Shown in pieces: positions 17,331 through 25,612 of a stretch of 64,000 bases of DNA. Both the position numbers and the translations under genes were made by a program. Origin of the DNA: Paenibacillus sp. EZ-K15 (GTDB taxonomy: Bacteria; Bacillota; Bacilli; Paenibacillales; Paenibacillaceae). The stretch's first letter is position 1. The number at the start of each line of letters is the position of its first letter. The notes beneath the pieces are model-generated. The model was not told the DNA's origin, did no database searches, and worked only from the letters and a program-made list of their open reading frames with translations. The DNA lies in the NCBI RefSeq assembly GCF_002573715.1, contig NZ_PDHM01000017.1, forward strand, positions 481,489 to 545,488, read 5' to 3'.

Positions 17331-18026
17331 CTCAGATGAAATAATATCGTGCAGTTCCATAAGGGAATGGATCTCATATTTAGGTTGAATGGATGTTGGG
17401 TTTGCCTTGCGCAGCGGGTTATACCAGCAGGTATCAATCCCGTAACGAATGCCTCCCTGTATATCGGAAGTTAATGAATCGCCGACAATGAGAACTTCCT
17501 TCTTGTCGGGGTGATTCAACTTATCGAATGCATAATCGAATATGCCTTCGTGGGGCTTCTGGGACCCGGCATCCTCCGAAACAATGATGCATTCAAAGGA
17601 ATCGCATAACGGCGACCGGCTGATTCGGTTAAACTGCACTTCCTTGATTCCGTTCGTGATGATAGCCATTCGTTGACCGCGTTCCGCAAGTTGACTGCAC
17701 AGCTCTTCTGCCTCCTCCATCAGAAAGGAGCCTTGCCCTAGATATTTTATGTATATATCGCTAAAGGCATTGGCATCCAAGGCGCACTTGATGTCGTGTT
17801 CTGCCAACAGCCGGTCAAACCTGGCCGTACGCAAGTCCCTTTGTGTAACCTTCCCCTGCTCAAAATCATGCCACAACTGCTGGTTAATGCGTCTGTAGCT
17901 GTTTACGATGGCATCCGTGCACTCCTGATCAATCTCGCCAAAAACGCCGGATAGCGCAAAAGCCTCCGATTTGGCATAGTCGTATAATGTTTCATCTGCA
18001 TCAAATAAAATAACGTTGTAACGCAC
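17328..18026 (-). CDS. YjjG family noncanonical pyrimidine nucleotidase (HAD)
   Basis: 232 residues. Motif I is ILFDADETLYDY, motif II threonine is in AIITNGIKEVQ, motif III lysine is in GSQKPHEGIFDYA, and motif IV is VLIVGDSLTSDIQGG. The DADETL..D start and the ITNG motif are typical of YjjG/YfnB nucleotidases, which hydrolyse modified pyrimidine nucleoside monophosphates and protect DNA. GTG at 18026 is preceded by AAGGAGG seven bases upstream. Its 3' end abuts a foreign gene remnant. Confidence 0.9.
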   Translation of the reverse strand: MRYNVILFDADETLYDYAKSEAFALSGVFGEIDQECTDAIVNSYRRINQQLWHDFEQGKVTQRDLRTARFDRLLAEHDIKCALDANAFSDIYIKYLGQGSFLMEEAEELCSQLAERGQRMAIITNGIKEVQFNRISRSPLCDSFECIIVSEDAGSQKPHEGIFDYAFDKLNHPDKKEVLIVGDSLTSDIQGGIRYGIDTCWYNPLRKANPTSIQPKYEIHSLMELHDIISSE

Positions 18027-18049
18027 GGGTGCGCCTCCTTACAGCTTAC

Positions 18050-18283
18050 TTATTCCAATCTGGATTGTTGATTTAATTCCCGAATCTTCTGCCTTTGTTG
18101 GTGCTCTAGATGATCCCTGTTACTCTTTACCAGCTCCGATAGACGAACAAGTATTAACAATAACAATGTAATGATTACCCCTGCTGCTAGTATTAGCATG
18201 ATCCATTCGTCTACTCCAAAGAGTATAAATAGAAGCAATTCGACCAAAATGAAGATTCCTGCACCCAAGGCAAGCTGTTTCAT
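18050..18283 (-). CDS. Small membrane protein of unknown function
   Basis: 77 residues: two closely spaced hydrophobic segments (about 5-24 and 29-47) and a charged, glutamine-rich C-terminal helix. AAGGAGGT lies just before two adjacent ATGs, of which the second fits better. It is close to the GNAT gene upstream (9 bases) and to YjjG (23 bases), probably one transcript. Family not recognised. Confidence 0.75.
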   Translation of the reverse strand: MKQLALGAGIFILVELLLFILFGVDEWIMLILAAGVIITLLLLILVRLSELVKSNRDHLEHQQRQKIRELNQQSRLE

Positions 18284-18292
18284 CATACCTCC

Positions 18293-18877
18293 TTAACTCT
18301 CTCTGCGGAGTTTATAGAGATGATATCTCTCCTGCTCAAGCTCGATATCCCCCATATACTTAAACCCACATTTTTGGATTACCTTATTGGAAGCATGATT
18401 ATGAACGACGGCTAAAGCGCTTAGCTCGCGCTCGCTTGTATTCCGGAACAAGAACTGGATTAATGCCCGTGCAGCTTGCGTTGTATATCCCTTATTGTAA
18501 TGCTGATTTGAGATTCCGTACATAATCTCTCGATTGGGCTGAGGTAGCTCTTCCTTAGGACCTGTATTGCACCAGCCGATACATTCGCCTGTTTCTTTTA
18601 AGATCATGGCTAGTCGCAGACGCAGCTGCCCCACATCCCCGCCGTCATGAACGGCCTGCAAGAACTGTCGATTCTCCACAATTTCATAGTTGATTAACCA
18701 TTCGAGTCGCTGTTCCCTGGATACATCCCAACCGGGCAGGAACTGTCTGATCTCCGGTTCGTGCGTGATCTTGAAGATCGCATCAAGGTCTTCCACCATA
18801 TATTCCCTGAGCAGGATGTCCTCACATTCAATTGTGAAGGGCATTCCTGGGGAATGGATACTTGTCTTGTTGTTCAA
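18293..18877 (-). CDS. GNAT family N-acetyltransferase (RimJ/RimL type)
   Basis: 194 residues. The GNAT core is seen in ECIGWCNTGPK, NREIMYGISNQHYNKGYTTQ (acetyl-CoA loop region) and VVHNHASNKVIQKCGFKYMG, the family's NxxSxxVxxKxGF motif. TTG at 18877 is chosen because AGGAGG is six bases upstream and no ATG fits. The substrate may be a protein N terminus or a small amine. Confidence 0.88.
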   Translation of the reverse strand: MNNKTSIHSPGMPFTIECEDILLREYMVEDLDAIFKITHEPEIRQFLPGWDVSREQRLEWLINYEIVENRQFLQAVHDGGDVGQLRLRLAMILKETGECIGWCNTGPKEELPQPNREIMYGISNQHYNKGYTTQAARALIQFLFRNTSERELSALAVVHNHASNKVIQKCGFKYMGDIELEQERYHLYKLRRES

Positions 18878-18905
18878 TATAGTCCTCCTGCATTCATTCC
18901 CTCGC

Positions 18906-19562
18906 TCAATTTCCCTGGCCCATGACGAGGGCTATTAGCTGATCGGGCCGAGTATAAATATCATCAGGCTCAACGCTAAATTCTACGTTCTGTACGGTAT
19001 CAAACCAATGCGCTCCAATGGTGAACACCTGGGCTGATTTGCCTGCCGCTATATCAGCATCGCTGTCGCCGACAAAAACCACGTCCGATGTACTCAGACC
19101 CAGCAATTGAACGGCTTTGAGTATCCCTTCCGGATCCGGCTTGGAACGTTCAACCTCATCACCCGTGATGGTAGCAGCAAAAAAACCGTCCAGCTCCAGA
19201 TTTCTTAGACATATATCCAGGCACCTTCTGCTCTTGCCCGTAATAATGACCATGGGTATATGTAAATCCCACAGCTTCCTAATAAGATCCTGAATCGCCT
19301 CCGACATATGTACATGCTTCTGAAAATCCTTCTCGAAAACTTCGTAATAATAGGCTACGGCTTCGTCAACATGGGCTGGATTCGAGAGATTTTCAGTTAT
19401 AATCTCTTCCTCCGTTGGCCCAAACGTCTGCACGATTTCCGCATCCGTCAACGTTTTACCTTCATATTTCATGAAAACCGCCCGGAACGCTTTAAACGAG
19501 AGCGGCAGCGTATCCGCTAGAGTACCATCAAAATCAAACAGCACCGCCTGAATGCTGGACAT
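18906..19562 (-). CDS. HAD family hydrolase (phosphoglycolate phosphatase-like)
   Basis: 218 residues. Motif I is VLFDFDGTLADTLPL, motif II is VIITGKSRR, motif III lysine is in EVERSKPDPEGILKA, and motif IV is VVFVGDSDADIAAGK. It resembles PpaX/Gph-type phosphatases. It has its own ribosome site (AAGGGGAG). It is the third HAD phosphatase within 3 kb. Confidence 0.9.
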   Translation of the reverse strand: MSSIQAVLFDFDGTLADTLPLSFKAFRAVFMKYEGKTLTDAEIVQTFGPTEEEIITENLSNPAHVDEAVAYYYEVFEKDFQKHVHMSEAIQDLIRKLWDLHIPMVIITGKSRRCLDICLRNLELDGFFAATITGDEVERSKPDPEGILKAVQLLGLSTSDVVFVGDSDADIAAGKSAQVFTIGAHWFDTVQNVEFSVEPDDIYTRPDQLIALVMGQGN

Positions 19563-19612
19563 ACATTACTCCCCTTTCACTCCAAGAACCAGACTGAACA
19601 ACGCATCCTGCT

Positions 19613-20092
19613 TTAGACCAAATTCAGTCTCATCTGAATGGTAATCATCTTCTGATCATCATCTAACGTCGTAATACGGACATCGAAGGGCTCAAATCCA
19701 AGCTTATGATAAAAAACCAGCCCTCTGGAGTTGGTATTATGGCAGCTAAGATAAAAGATTGTCATTCCATATTTCTCTTTGGCTATATCCATCATGGTCT
19801 GTAACAGCTTCTGCGCGGCTCCCATTCCCCTATGCGACGGAGCAACGATAACATTGCCGAGCCACAGAGATTGATCAGTATCCTCATAAAAATTTGCATA
19901 AGCGACAACCTGCCCTGTAGATTCTTCAACAATAACCGTAGGATCATATCGATTTTCTAGCAAACTCAAGATTTGCTCCGGCGTCCAAGGAAACTCCGAT
20001 CTGGGACTCACGTAAAACAGCTCCTCCGGCGTTTGAGGAAAGCTGCATATCGTTGATAAATCCTCGTCTGCCAGCGGCCTATAGACGTACAT
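19613..20092 (-). CDS. GNAT family N-acetyltransferase
   Basis: 159 residues with a standard GNAT fold: LWLGNVIVAPSHRGMGAAQK is the acetyl-CoA motif A, and NSRGLVFYHKLGFEPF is motif B. The start is supported by AAGGAGG. It lies 15 bases downstream of a methyltransferase. The acceptor is unknown. Confidence 0.9.
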   Translation of the reverse strand: MYVYRPLADEDLSTICSFPQTPEELFYVSPRSEFPWTPEQILSLLENRYDPTVIVEESTGQVVAYANFYEDTDQSLWLGNVIVAPSHRGMGAAQKLLQTMMDIAKEKYGMTIFYLSCHNTNSRGLVFYHKLGFEPFDVRITTLDDDQKMITIQMRLNLV

Positions 20093-20107
20093 ATTACAAG
20101 CTCCTCC

Positions 20108-20809
20108 TTACTTCATATTTCGTGCAATATACATGCCTCTTCCAATCAAGCCTTGCGGATCGTGCTCCACGTGAAGGCCCGCTTCCTGGAATGCCTTGAT
20201 CATCTCTTCCACGGTAAAGAGACCCAAACGATGCTCCTCCGTGTGATGCTCAATTCCATGCTCACTTCCAAACAAATACTCGAATTTCATGATCGAAATA
20301 TTGCCTTCGCGGTCCGAATGGGACATCCTGCTCATATGGATCCCATGACGCTCAGTCATGATCGTGTCCACTCTTCCGGCGGTCCAGACATCCGGTGTAA
20401 GCCACGGCTCAACCAGAATGACACCCTCCTCGTTCAGATGCTCCTTAAACTGCGTAAGGGTCTGTACCAATAGATCCAGCGTTTTCACATATCCGATGGA
20501 GCTGAATAGACACAGGATCACATCATATTTCCGGTCCAAGTAAAAACGAGTCATGTCGGCAACCGAATAATCACCCTCAGGATTTTTCGACTTCGCTATC
20601 GAGACGAATTCGGGATTTAGATCGATACCATCGATTGCATAGTACTGCTTTAAGAACAAAGCATGTTCCGCGGTTCCACAGGCAACGTCAAGCATGGTCC
20701 GGTAATCCTTACCCTGTCTTTCAATATATTCCCGGACCTGCTGCGCCTCCTGCTCATAATCCTTAAGGCTGTAAATTACATCATAATATTTCGATGATAA
20801 ATCAAACAT
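20108..20809 (-). CDS. Class I SAM-dependent methyltransferase
   Basis: About 233 residues. Motif I is MLDVACGTAEHALFL, the acidic residue of motif II is in IDGIDLNPEFVSIA, and the later VILCLFSSIGYVKT gives the Rossmann-type fold. The pattern SKYYDVIY at the start is typical of small-molecule methyltransferases next to acetyltransferase genes. ATG 20809 is preferred because GGTGA lies close upstream. Target unknown. Confidence 0.87.
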   Translation of the reverse strand: MFDLSSKYYDVIYSLKDYEQEAQQVREYIERQGKDYRTMLDVACGTAEHALFLKQYYAIDGIDLNPEFVSIAKSKNPEGDYSVADMTRFYLDRKYDVILCLFSSIGYVKTLDLLVQTLTQFKEHLNEEGVILVEPWLTPDVWTAGRVDTIMTERHGIHMSRMSHSDREGNISIMKFEYLFGSEHGIEHHTEEHRLGLFTVEEMIKAFQEAGLHVEHDPQGLIGRGMYIARNMK

Positions 20810-20843
20810 GGATTCACCAACTTTCCGCATCGGATAACATCAT

Positions 20844-21713
20844 CTAAAGCCGGGTCATCCGTGCCAGGCATCTTCCATGATTATACAACTGTTCCTCAGA
20901 TTGAGTAACCCCTTGTTCACGTAAGGGGTCAGATTCATGAACATCCATGATTTGGGTTGCATGTGCTTCCCCTTCGATACGCTTGTGTCTGTACCAATAG
21001 GAATAAATCTCTTTGTACTGAAGACGATCATACAATCGGCTTGCAGCAAGATTACTCTGTACCACCTGTAAATAGCTGCTCGTGGCTCCATTCTTCTTAG
21101 CCCACTGCAGTATATGTAACAGTAACTGTTTGCCAAACCCGCGATTTCGACATGCCGGAGCCGTAGCCAGATCATATATTCCTACAAAGCCCTGCTCCAA
21201 AGCTCCGATCCCGCATGCTACAGGTTCAGCTTGATCATATAGGATGAAGAATCCATACGGTATCACGGAATAGTTAAACAGCTTTCTTTTCACAGCCTTG
21301 TTTCTCTCGGAAATTCCGGTAATATCCCCGAGCACATCCAGCCATTCATCGGTTGGCTTTTCTTCGATCTTTACCTCCTCATGGGATGGAGGCTCAATAT
21401 CATCCAAGTGATCCAACACTCTAAAGCTGGTAGGATCCTGTATGGTATATCCCTTGGATTCCAAAATAGGATCGAGTTCCTGCGGATTGAATGGTGTCAT
21501 TTTAAATATGACGTCAAGCCCAGCCTTCACATATAAACGCTCACATTGTTCAATCTGGCCATAAAGGTCTTTGGAAGGCTCCGTATAGAGAGCATGAATG
21601 GAGTTGGATCTCTTGGTATAACCGTCTGCAAATCGTAACAGCCATCCATGATGTGTCAAGGTTTGGAGCGCTGGCCAAGCGTTTAAGGTAAGCTCTTCGA
21701 TTCTCTTATGCAC
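20844..21713 (-). CDS. GNAT family N-acetyltransferase with N-terminal extension domain
   Basis: About 289 residues. The N-terminal half (RIEELTLNAWPALQTL, then WLLRFADGYTKRSNS) is a degenerate GNAT-like module, and the C-terminal half carries the active-type motif GIYDLATAPACRNRGFGKQL plus NLAASRLYDRLQYKEIYSY. A GTG at 21713 with AGGAG eight bases upstream is a better start than the upstream ATG at 21758. A basic tail of about 35 residues follows the fold. Substrate unknown. Confidence 0.87.
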   Translation of the reverse strand: MHKRIEELTLNAWPALQTLTHHGWLLRFADGYTKRSNSIHALYTEPSKDLYGQIEQCERLYVKAGLDVIFKMTPFNPQELDPILESKGYTIQDPTSFRVLDHLDDIEPPSHEEVKIEEKPTDEWLDVLGDITGISERNKAVKRKLFNYSVIPYGFFILYDQAEPVACGIGALEQGFVGIYDLATAPACRNRGFGKQLLLHILQWAKKNGATSSYLQVVQSNLAASRLYDRLQYKEIYSYWYRHKRIEGEAHATQIMDVHESDPLREQGVTQSEEQLYNHGRCLARMTRL

Positions 21714-21834
21714 ATATACCACTCCTACAATATGATAGGAATAAATATACGATAACATGAATTTTAATTCAATAAATAAAAATGTCTGCTTTCAACCAGA
21801 ACTTCCACCTGGCTTCGATTGTTCGAATAACCGT

Positions 21835-22392
21835 CTATAATCTGAATAGAACTGGAACATCCGCGAGCCTTCTTTTCCATATCAAATGGTCTGCTCCGCT
21901 CCCCCAATGGTCCTGAAGGACATAATCGGGTTCACCCAGCTTCTTCTTCCAGATCTTCTGTGCTTGGGAGTATCCGCTATCCAAACAAAATTCAGTCATT
22001 CCTTTAATGAGAAGGGTAAGATACATGACATTTAACATTAGACTTCCGATCCCTTGCTGTTGGTAATCAGGATGAACAAATACCGTTCCGATTTCAACCA
22101 CATCACGCAATTCACCATCAGTAGCTTCCCGGATCAATGTATTGGATGGTCCAAACTCGATGCAGCTCACAATGTTGTTGTCTAGTAGTCCGATGAGAAA
22201 GTATCTCTCCTCTCCGTGAGTATCAAAATCCGCGTTCAAGTACCTATTTTTGCTGTCGATCTCCTGTTCTATGTCCTCCGATAAATCTGATAAACCTTCT
22301 TTGGCAAAAGTATCGGTAATCACGACCCTGAAAAAATCCTCCATGGCATCTATATCGCCGCGATTGGGTCGCCTAACTTCTACTTGAAGCAT
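21835..22392 (-). CDS. GNAT family N-acetyltransferase
   Basis: 185 residues; VVEIGTVFVHPDYQQQGIGS is the acetyl-CoA motif and SGYSQAQKIWKKKLGEPDYV the C-terminal part. TAGGAGG precedes the ATG. It is separated from its neighbours by about 120 bases on the left and 140 on the right, so it is probably transcribed alone. Confidence 0.85.
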   Translation of the reverse strand: MLQVEVRRPNRGDIDAMEDFFRVVITDTFAKEGLSDLSEDIEQEIDSKNRYLNADFDTHGEERYFLIGLLDNNIVSCIEFGPSNTLIREATDGELRDVVEIGTVFVHPDYQQQGIGSLMLNVMYLTLLIKGMTEFCLDSGYSQAQKIWKKKLGEPDYVLQDHWGSGADHLIWKRRLADVPVLFRL

Positions 22393-22426
22393 AAAAAGTC
22401 CTCCTAGTATCTCAATTACAATAGAC

Positions 22427-22564
22427 TCACAGATTTTTGGTGTGTTTCATAACATGGGCTTCAACCTCATCCTTTTGTTCGTCGGTTAGCTGGACGGGTT
22501 TCCATGTTTGATCATCAGGGATGAGGATGGTTAGAGGTTTATCAATTGCTGAAAGTGCCTGATA
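22427..22564 (-). pseudogene. C-terminal fragment of an unidentified protein
   Basis: A frame of 45 codons without a start codon reads ALSAIDKPLTILIPDDQTW, then KPVQLTDEQKDEVEAHVMKH, and ends shortly after. It begins right behind a stop codon and overlaps the 3' end of the DUF402 gene in another frame. The composition looks like a real C terminus with a helical end, so it may be a decayed gene. The family is not identified. Confidence 0.35.
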
Positions 22565-23085
22565 CTATTGTTGATCACCATGTTTTCTCCAGATCGGATT
22601 TCCAATTTGATCTTCTCCGCCGTTTCTTTAGCCAGCCTATAATCTTGACGTTCAATATGCCCTTGGCGTAAGGCTTCCTCAAGTTCATCTTCATCTTTAA
22701 TGAAGAAGTTTCCGTCTGGAAGCACAATAACATCCAGATAGACATCATCCCAATATGGGATCCCCTCGTCACTAATCCCATTCGTCCTTGAAATATCGAT
22801 ATACCATTGCACCACTTCATGGTTCTGGTTCAACATCGTGGTCACACAGAAGTTAGAATTCACTGGAAACTGCTGAAGCCAGAAGTACCCGTCAGCTGCG
22901 ATGCACAATTCTTCGTCTTGATATTGCACGAATAACCTTTTCTCTACTTGATGAAGGCTAAGTAAAGTAACATATCCCTTGAACACCTGTTCCTCCATGT
23001 ATACACATTTGAAATTTCTGCTTACGACTCTTCGCCAATCGATCCGGTCAGCATATTTTCTTTTCAATTTAACCTCCATGTGCAT
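22531..23085 (-). CDS. DUF402 domain protein
   Basis: 184 residues. The C-terminal part (WYIDISRTNGISDEGIPYWD, DVYLDVIVLPDGNFFIKDED) is the DUF402/FomD-like barrel, whose characterised members are nucleotide phosphohydrolases. The YLD.IV..DG.....DEDEL string supplies the acidic metal ligands. The start overlaps the previous gene by 17 bases, so translation is probably coupled. Confidence 0.85.
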   Translation of the reverse strand: MHMEVKLKRKYADRIDWRRVVSRNFKCVYMEEQVFKGYVTLLSLHQVEKRLFVQYQDEELCIAADGYFWLQQFPVNSNFCVTTMLNQNHEVVQWYIDISRTNGISDEGIPYWDDVYLDVIVLPDGNFFIKDEDELEEALRQGHIERQDYRLAKETAEKIKLEIRSGENMVINNSIRHFQQLINL

Positions 23086-23713
23086 GAATCCCCGAAGGGG
23101 TGAATAATGTGTTCAACTCGCCAGCTGTATCCTGTATGAACACTTCTACTTTATCTAAGGTAAAATAAATCAGCTCAACCTTCGGCTCATTACGTTCATC
23201 CAACAGCCACTCTAATTTGATCGTTCGGTACTGCTCCACCTCTGACTTCTCAACAAAAAGAGGCATGGCATGCCCTTCCGAATCCTTAAGTTTATTCAAA
23301 ATGGAGTCTGTCCAATGCTGTGATCGTTTCAATTCGAATTCAAGCTGACTGACCTCTTGGTTATATGTAAATCTAATGTTTTCTTTGTCCTCTATGTTTT
23401 CTTGCTTAAAATCAGCGTATAACGTCTGAACCCACCGTAAATCCGTGTAGATATGGGCAAAATAACCGTATATATATTCTTTCCATGCCTTCCCCGGCTT
23501 CAGATTTAGATAATGCAGATAGTTCTCCTTGATGAGGTTTGCATCAGGCAGCCTTCCGTCACATACCAGATGCGTGATCCCTTTCTGTTCTCTCGTGATC
23601 TTGCCTCTAACATGAATGGCATCCGGAGCAATGCTCCCTATCAGCAAATGCGGAGACGGCTCCGGTATGCAGAGCTGCTGGGCAACCGCAAAATGGACCA
23701 TGGGCCACGGCAT
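23069..23713 (-). CDS. Zinc-dependent phospholipase C-like protein
   Basis: 214 residues; MPWPMVHFAVAQQL and LLIGSIAPDAIHVRGKI at the N terminus, then YIYGYFAHIYTDLRWVQTLY. The His/Asp pattern (H near the N terminus, APDA, GYFAHIYTD) is that of the Zn_dep_PLPC family. Most bacterial members are of unknown substrate. No signal peptide is visible, so it is probably cytosolic. A second, truncated relative lies at 58046-58573 inside the cassette region. Confidence 0.78.
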   Translation of the reverse strand: MPWPMVHFAVAQQLCIPEPSPHLLIGSIAPDAIHVRGKITREQKGITHLVCDGRLPDANLIKENYLHYLNLKPGKAWKEYIYGYFAHIYTDLRWVQTLYADFKQENIEDKENIRFTYNQEVSQLEFELKRSQHWTDSILNKLKDSEGHAMPLFVEKSEVEQYRTIKLEWLLDERNEPKVELIYFTLDKVEVFIQDTAGELNTLFTPSGIHAHGG

Positions 23714-23846
23714 AGCGATAACCTCCTGAACTTATCGTATTTGTGAGAAAGACCCAGCACCCCAAATGCTTCCATCTCAGGTCTGAGTCTTGATGATCGG
23801 TTTGTCTTAAAAATCATTGAAGTATATATCTTCCTTTTCCATGCGT

Positions 23847-24392
23847 TTACTCCAAGCGTTCATTGCGGATAACCATATGTAGGTGGTCTTCCCAGATGCC
23901 GTTAATCTTCAGGTATTTGATGGCCAGTCCTTCTTCGTAGAAGCCTAGTCGTCTCACTACATTCAACGAAGCTTTGTTTCTTGGCATGATGTTAGCTTCC
24001 AACCGGTGCAACTCCAACGTATCAAAACAATAGGCGACCACGGCCCTTAGCGCTTCGGTCATATACCCTTTCCCCGTATGAGCCTGTGCCAGCTTGTATC
24101 CCACATGTGCCGATTGAAAGGCACCTCGAACGATATTGCTGATCGCAATCGAACCGATGATTTCATCATCTTGATGCAGCCACACTTTAAACATAGATCC
24201 GTCAGCTATGCTTCGACTCTCCGCAGCCAGAATCTCCGCCTGTTTATCGATGGTATAGAACTCAGCTTCTCTAGCGGGCTCCCATACCTTCCAATGGTCA
24301 TCGTTCTTGACTATAAAATCCACCACATCCGATGCCCGACCCTGATCAATGCTCTTCAACAATAGACGTGAAGTTTGTAGCGTAATGGACAT
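23847..24392 (-). CDS. GNAT family N-acetyltransferase (RimJ type)
   Basis: About 181 residues: SRLLLKSIDQGRASDVVDF at the start, HVGYKLAQAHTGKGYMTEAL (motif A) and NIMPRNKASLNVVRRLGFYE (motif B), all typical of ribosomal-protein-acetyltransferase-like GNATs. ATG at 24392 has GGGGG upstream and is preferred over 24413. Confidence 0.88.
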   Translation of the reverse strand: MSITLQTSRLLLKSIDQGRASDVVDFIVKNDDHWKVWEPAREAEFYTIDKQAEILAAESRSIADGSMFKVWLHQDDEIIGSIAISNIVRGAFQSAHVGYKLAQAHTGKGYMTEALRAVVAYCFDTLELHRLEANIMPRNKASLNVVRRLGFYEEGLAIKYLKINGIWEDHLHMVIRNERLE

Positions 24393-24440
24393 GCAAAGTT
24401 CCCCCTTGAACAACTTAAACTGAAATCAGATAATACCATA

Positions 24441-24782
24441 TCAGTCCCTGGGAATATAATGCTTTAGGTCCGAGCGGGTAATTCCGCGGGCTCTCCCCTC
24501 TGGCGATAATCGGTATTCGAACTGCATTATCGAATTGTGGGCAAAATAAATATATTCGACATCAGGCTCGTCCTTGAACACCACGACGACATAAAAGGGA
24601 GGCAGCTTAACGCCCCAGACGCCTTTTACCGACTTTATCTCATCCTTGCTGTGATGTTCTTCTTCAAGCAGGTAGGCATTCACCTTCTTAGCGTAGATCA
24701 TTTTGTTCGCCTGCACGTACACAAAGGGAGACAGAAGTAAAGGCACCAGCAAAACCAATAATGCAATTCTGATTTTCTTCAT
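24441..24782 (-). CDS. DUF3139-like secreted or membrane-anchored small protein
   Basis: About 113 residues. A basic start and a hydrophobic helix (IRIALLVLLVPLLLSPFVYV) form a signal anchor. The rest is a soluble domain with VNAYLLEEEHHSKDEIKSV and YVVVVFKDEPDVEYIYF, as in DUF3139 proteins. The frame is open to 24803, overlapping the kinase gene by four bases, but the ATG at 24782 has AGGGA in place. Function unknown. Confidence 0.7.
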   Translation of the reverse strand: MKKIRIALLVLLVPLLLSPFVYVQANKMIYAKKVNAYLLEEEHHSKDEIKSVKGVWGVKLPPFYVVVVFKDEPDVEYIYFAHNSIMQFEYRLSPEGRARGITRSDLKHYIPRD

Positions 24783-24799
24783 TTTATTCCCTGCTATTT

Positions 24800-25426
24800 T
24801 CATAGATTAAAATGCCGTTTAACCTCTTCGTAGTTCTCCGTAATGCTTCTGCTTCCGTCCACGAAGATAACCTTGAATCCCCGATCCATGGCGTCCTTGG
24901 CCACATATGCCGCAAAGCCGATATCTCGCCCCATCCAATTCTGAAACGCGGTATCAGGATCATCGCATTGATTCAGAATATCATGGATCCATTCCCGCTT
25001 CGCATAATGCTCCTTCTGGAAATCCGCTACCGGCACGATCCATATCGCCTGATGAGGGCTGAATACCAGCTGTGCTACTTTTTCCGGTAAAAGTGCTGCG
25101 CCCTCCACAATGACGGGGCTCGTGTCCGGCATGTCCGATACATCATCCACAATCATCCGGAATTCCTCGCGATAAAAATCCAGTTCTTCTTGGACCTGCT
25201 GCTCTACAGGTCGTGACCACAACGCATTCCATGTCATATCCTTCAATCGGAACATGGTGGGAAACTCAGACCGATTACATGCATTCACATGCTTCTCGTT
25301 GAACAGATCACATTGATAATAGGTGTAGCCGTACTCTTTCGTGATCATTTCGGCAATCGTGGATTTGCCTGAACAGGGGGAGCCTCCAATCCAGTATACG
25401 TGGGAGTAGTCTTTTTTCTCGTTCAT
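24800..25426 (-). CDS. P-loop nucleoside/nucleotide kinase-like protein
   Basis: 208 residues. The Walker A motif is GGSPCSGKST near residue 14, and VIVEGAALLPEKVAQLV holds the second strand. The RDIGFAAYVAKDAMDRGF end is of the AAA/zeta-like kinase type. The substrate is unknown. It is co-transcribed with the small membrane gene upstream and the DUF3139-like gene downstream. AGAGGGG precedes two ATGs. Confidence 0.83.
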   Translation of the reverse strand: MNEKKDYSHVYWIGGSPCSGKSTIAEMITKEYGYTYYQCDLFNEKHVNACNRSEFPTMFRLKDMTWNALWSRPVEQQVQEELDFYREEFRMIVDDVSDMPDTSPVIVEGAALLPEKVAQLVFSPHQAIWIVPVADFQKEHYAKREWIHDILNQCDDPDTAFQNWMGRDIGFAAYVAKDAMDRGFKVIFVDGSRSITENYEEVKRHFNL

Positions 25427-25433
25427 CATCTAA

Positions 25434-25559
25434 TCATGCCCCTCTGTCACTATCGTTTCTTAACTCGTTTCGAATGTCCAGCAATACGTTCCAGATCGCC
25501 CTCAAATATACCACAACGAATAAAAAGCCTACAATTAATATCAATGCGATCATATTCAT
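25434..25559 (-). CDS. Very small single-pass membrane protein
   Basis: 41 codons: an N-terminal hydrophobic helix (MNMIALILIVGFLFVVVYL) followed by a charged tail (RAIWNVLLDIRNELRNDSD). GGGGTGAAG directly before the ATG is a strong ribosome site. The stop lies 7 bases before the kinase start, so it leads that operon. Function unknown. Confidence 0.6.
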   Translation of the reverse strand: MNMIALILIVGFLFVVVYLRAIWNVLLDIRNELRNDSDRGA

Positions 25560-25612
25560 CTTCACCCCACATTACTGCTTGGACTGGAGACCTTCATTCA
25601 ACCATATCTCTT

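Noticed and set aside
23069..23713. Exported phospholipase
   Set aside because: The family match is fair but no signal peptide is present, so a secreted enzyme is not claimed.
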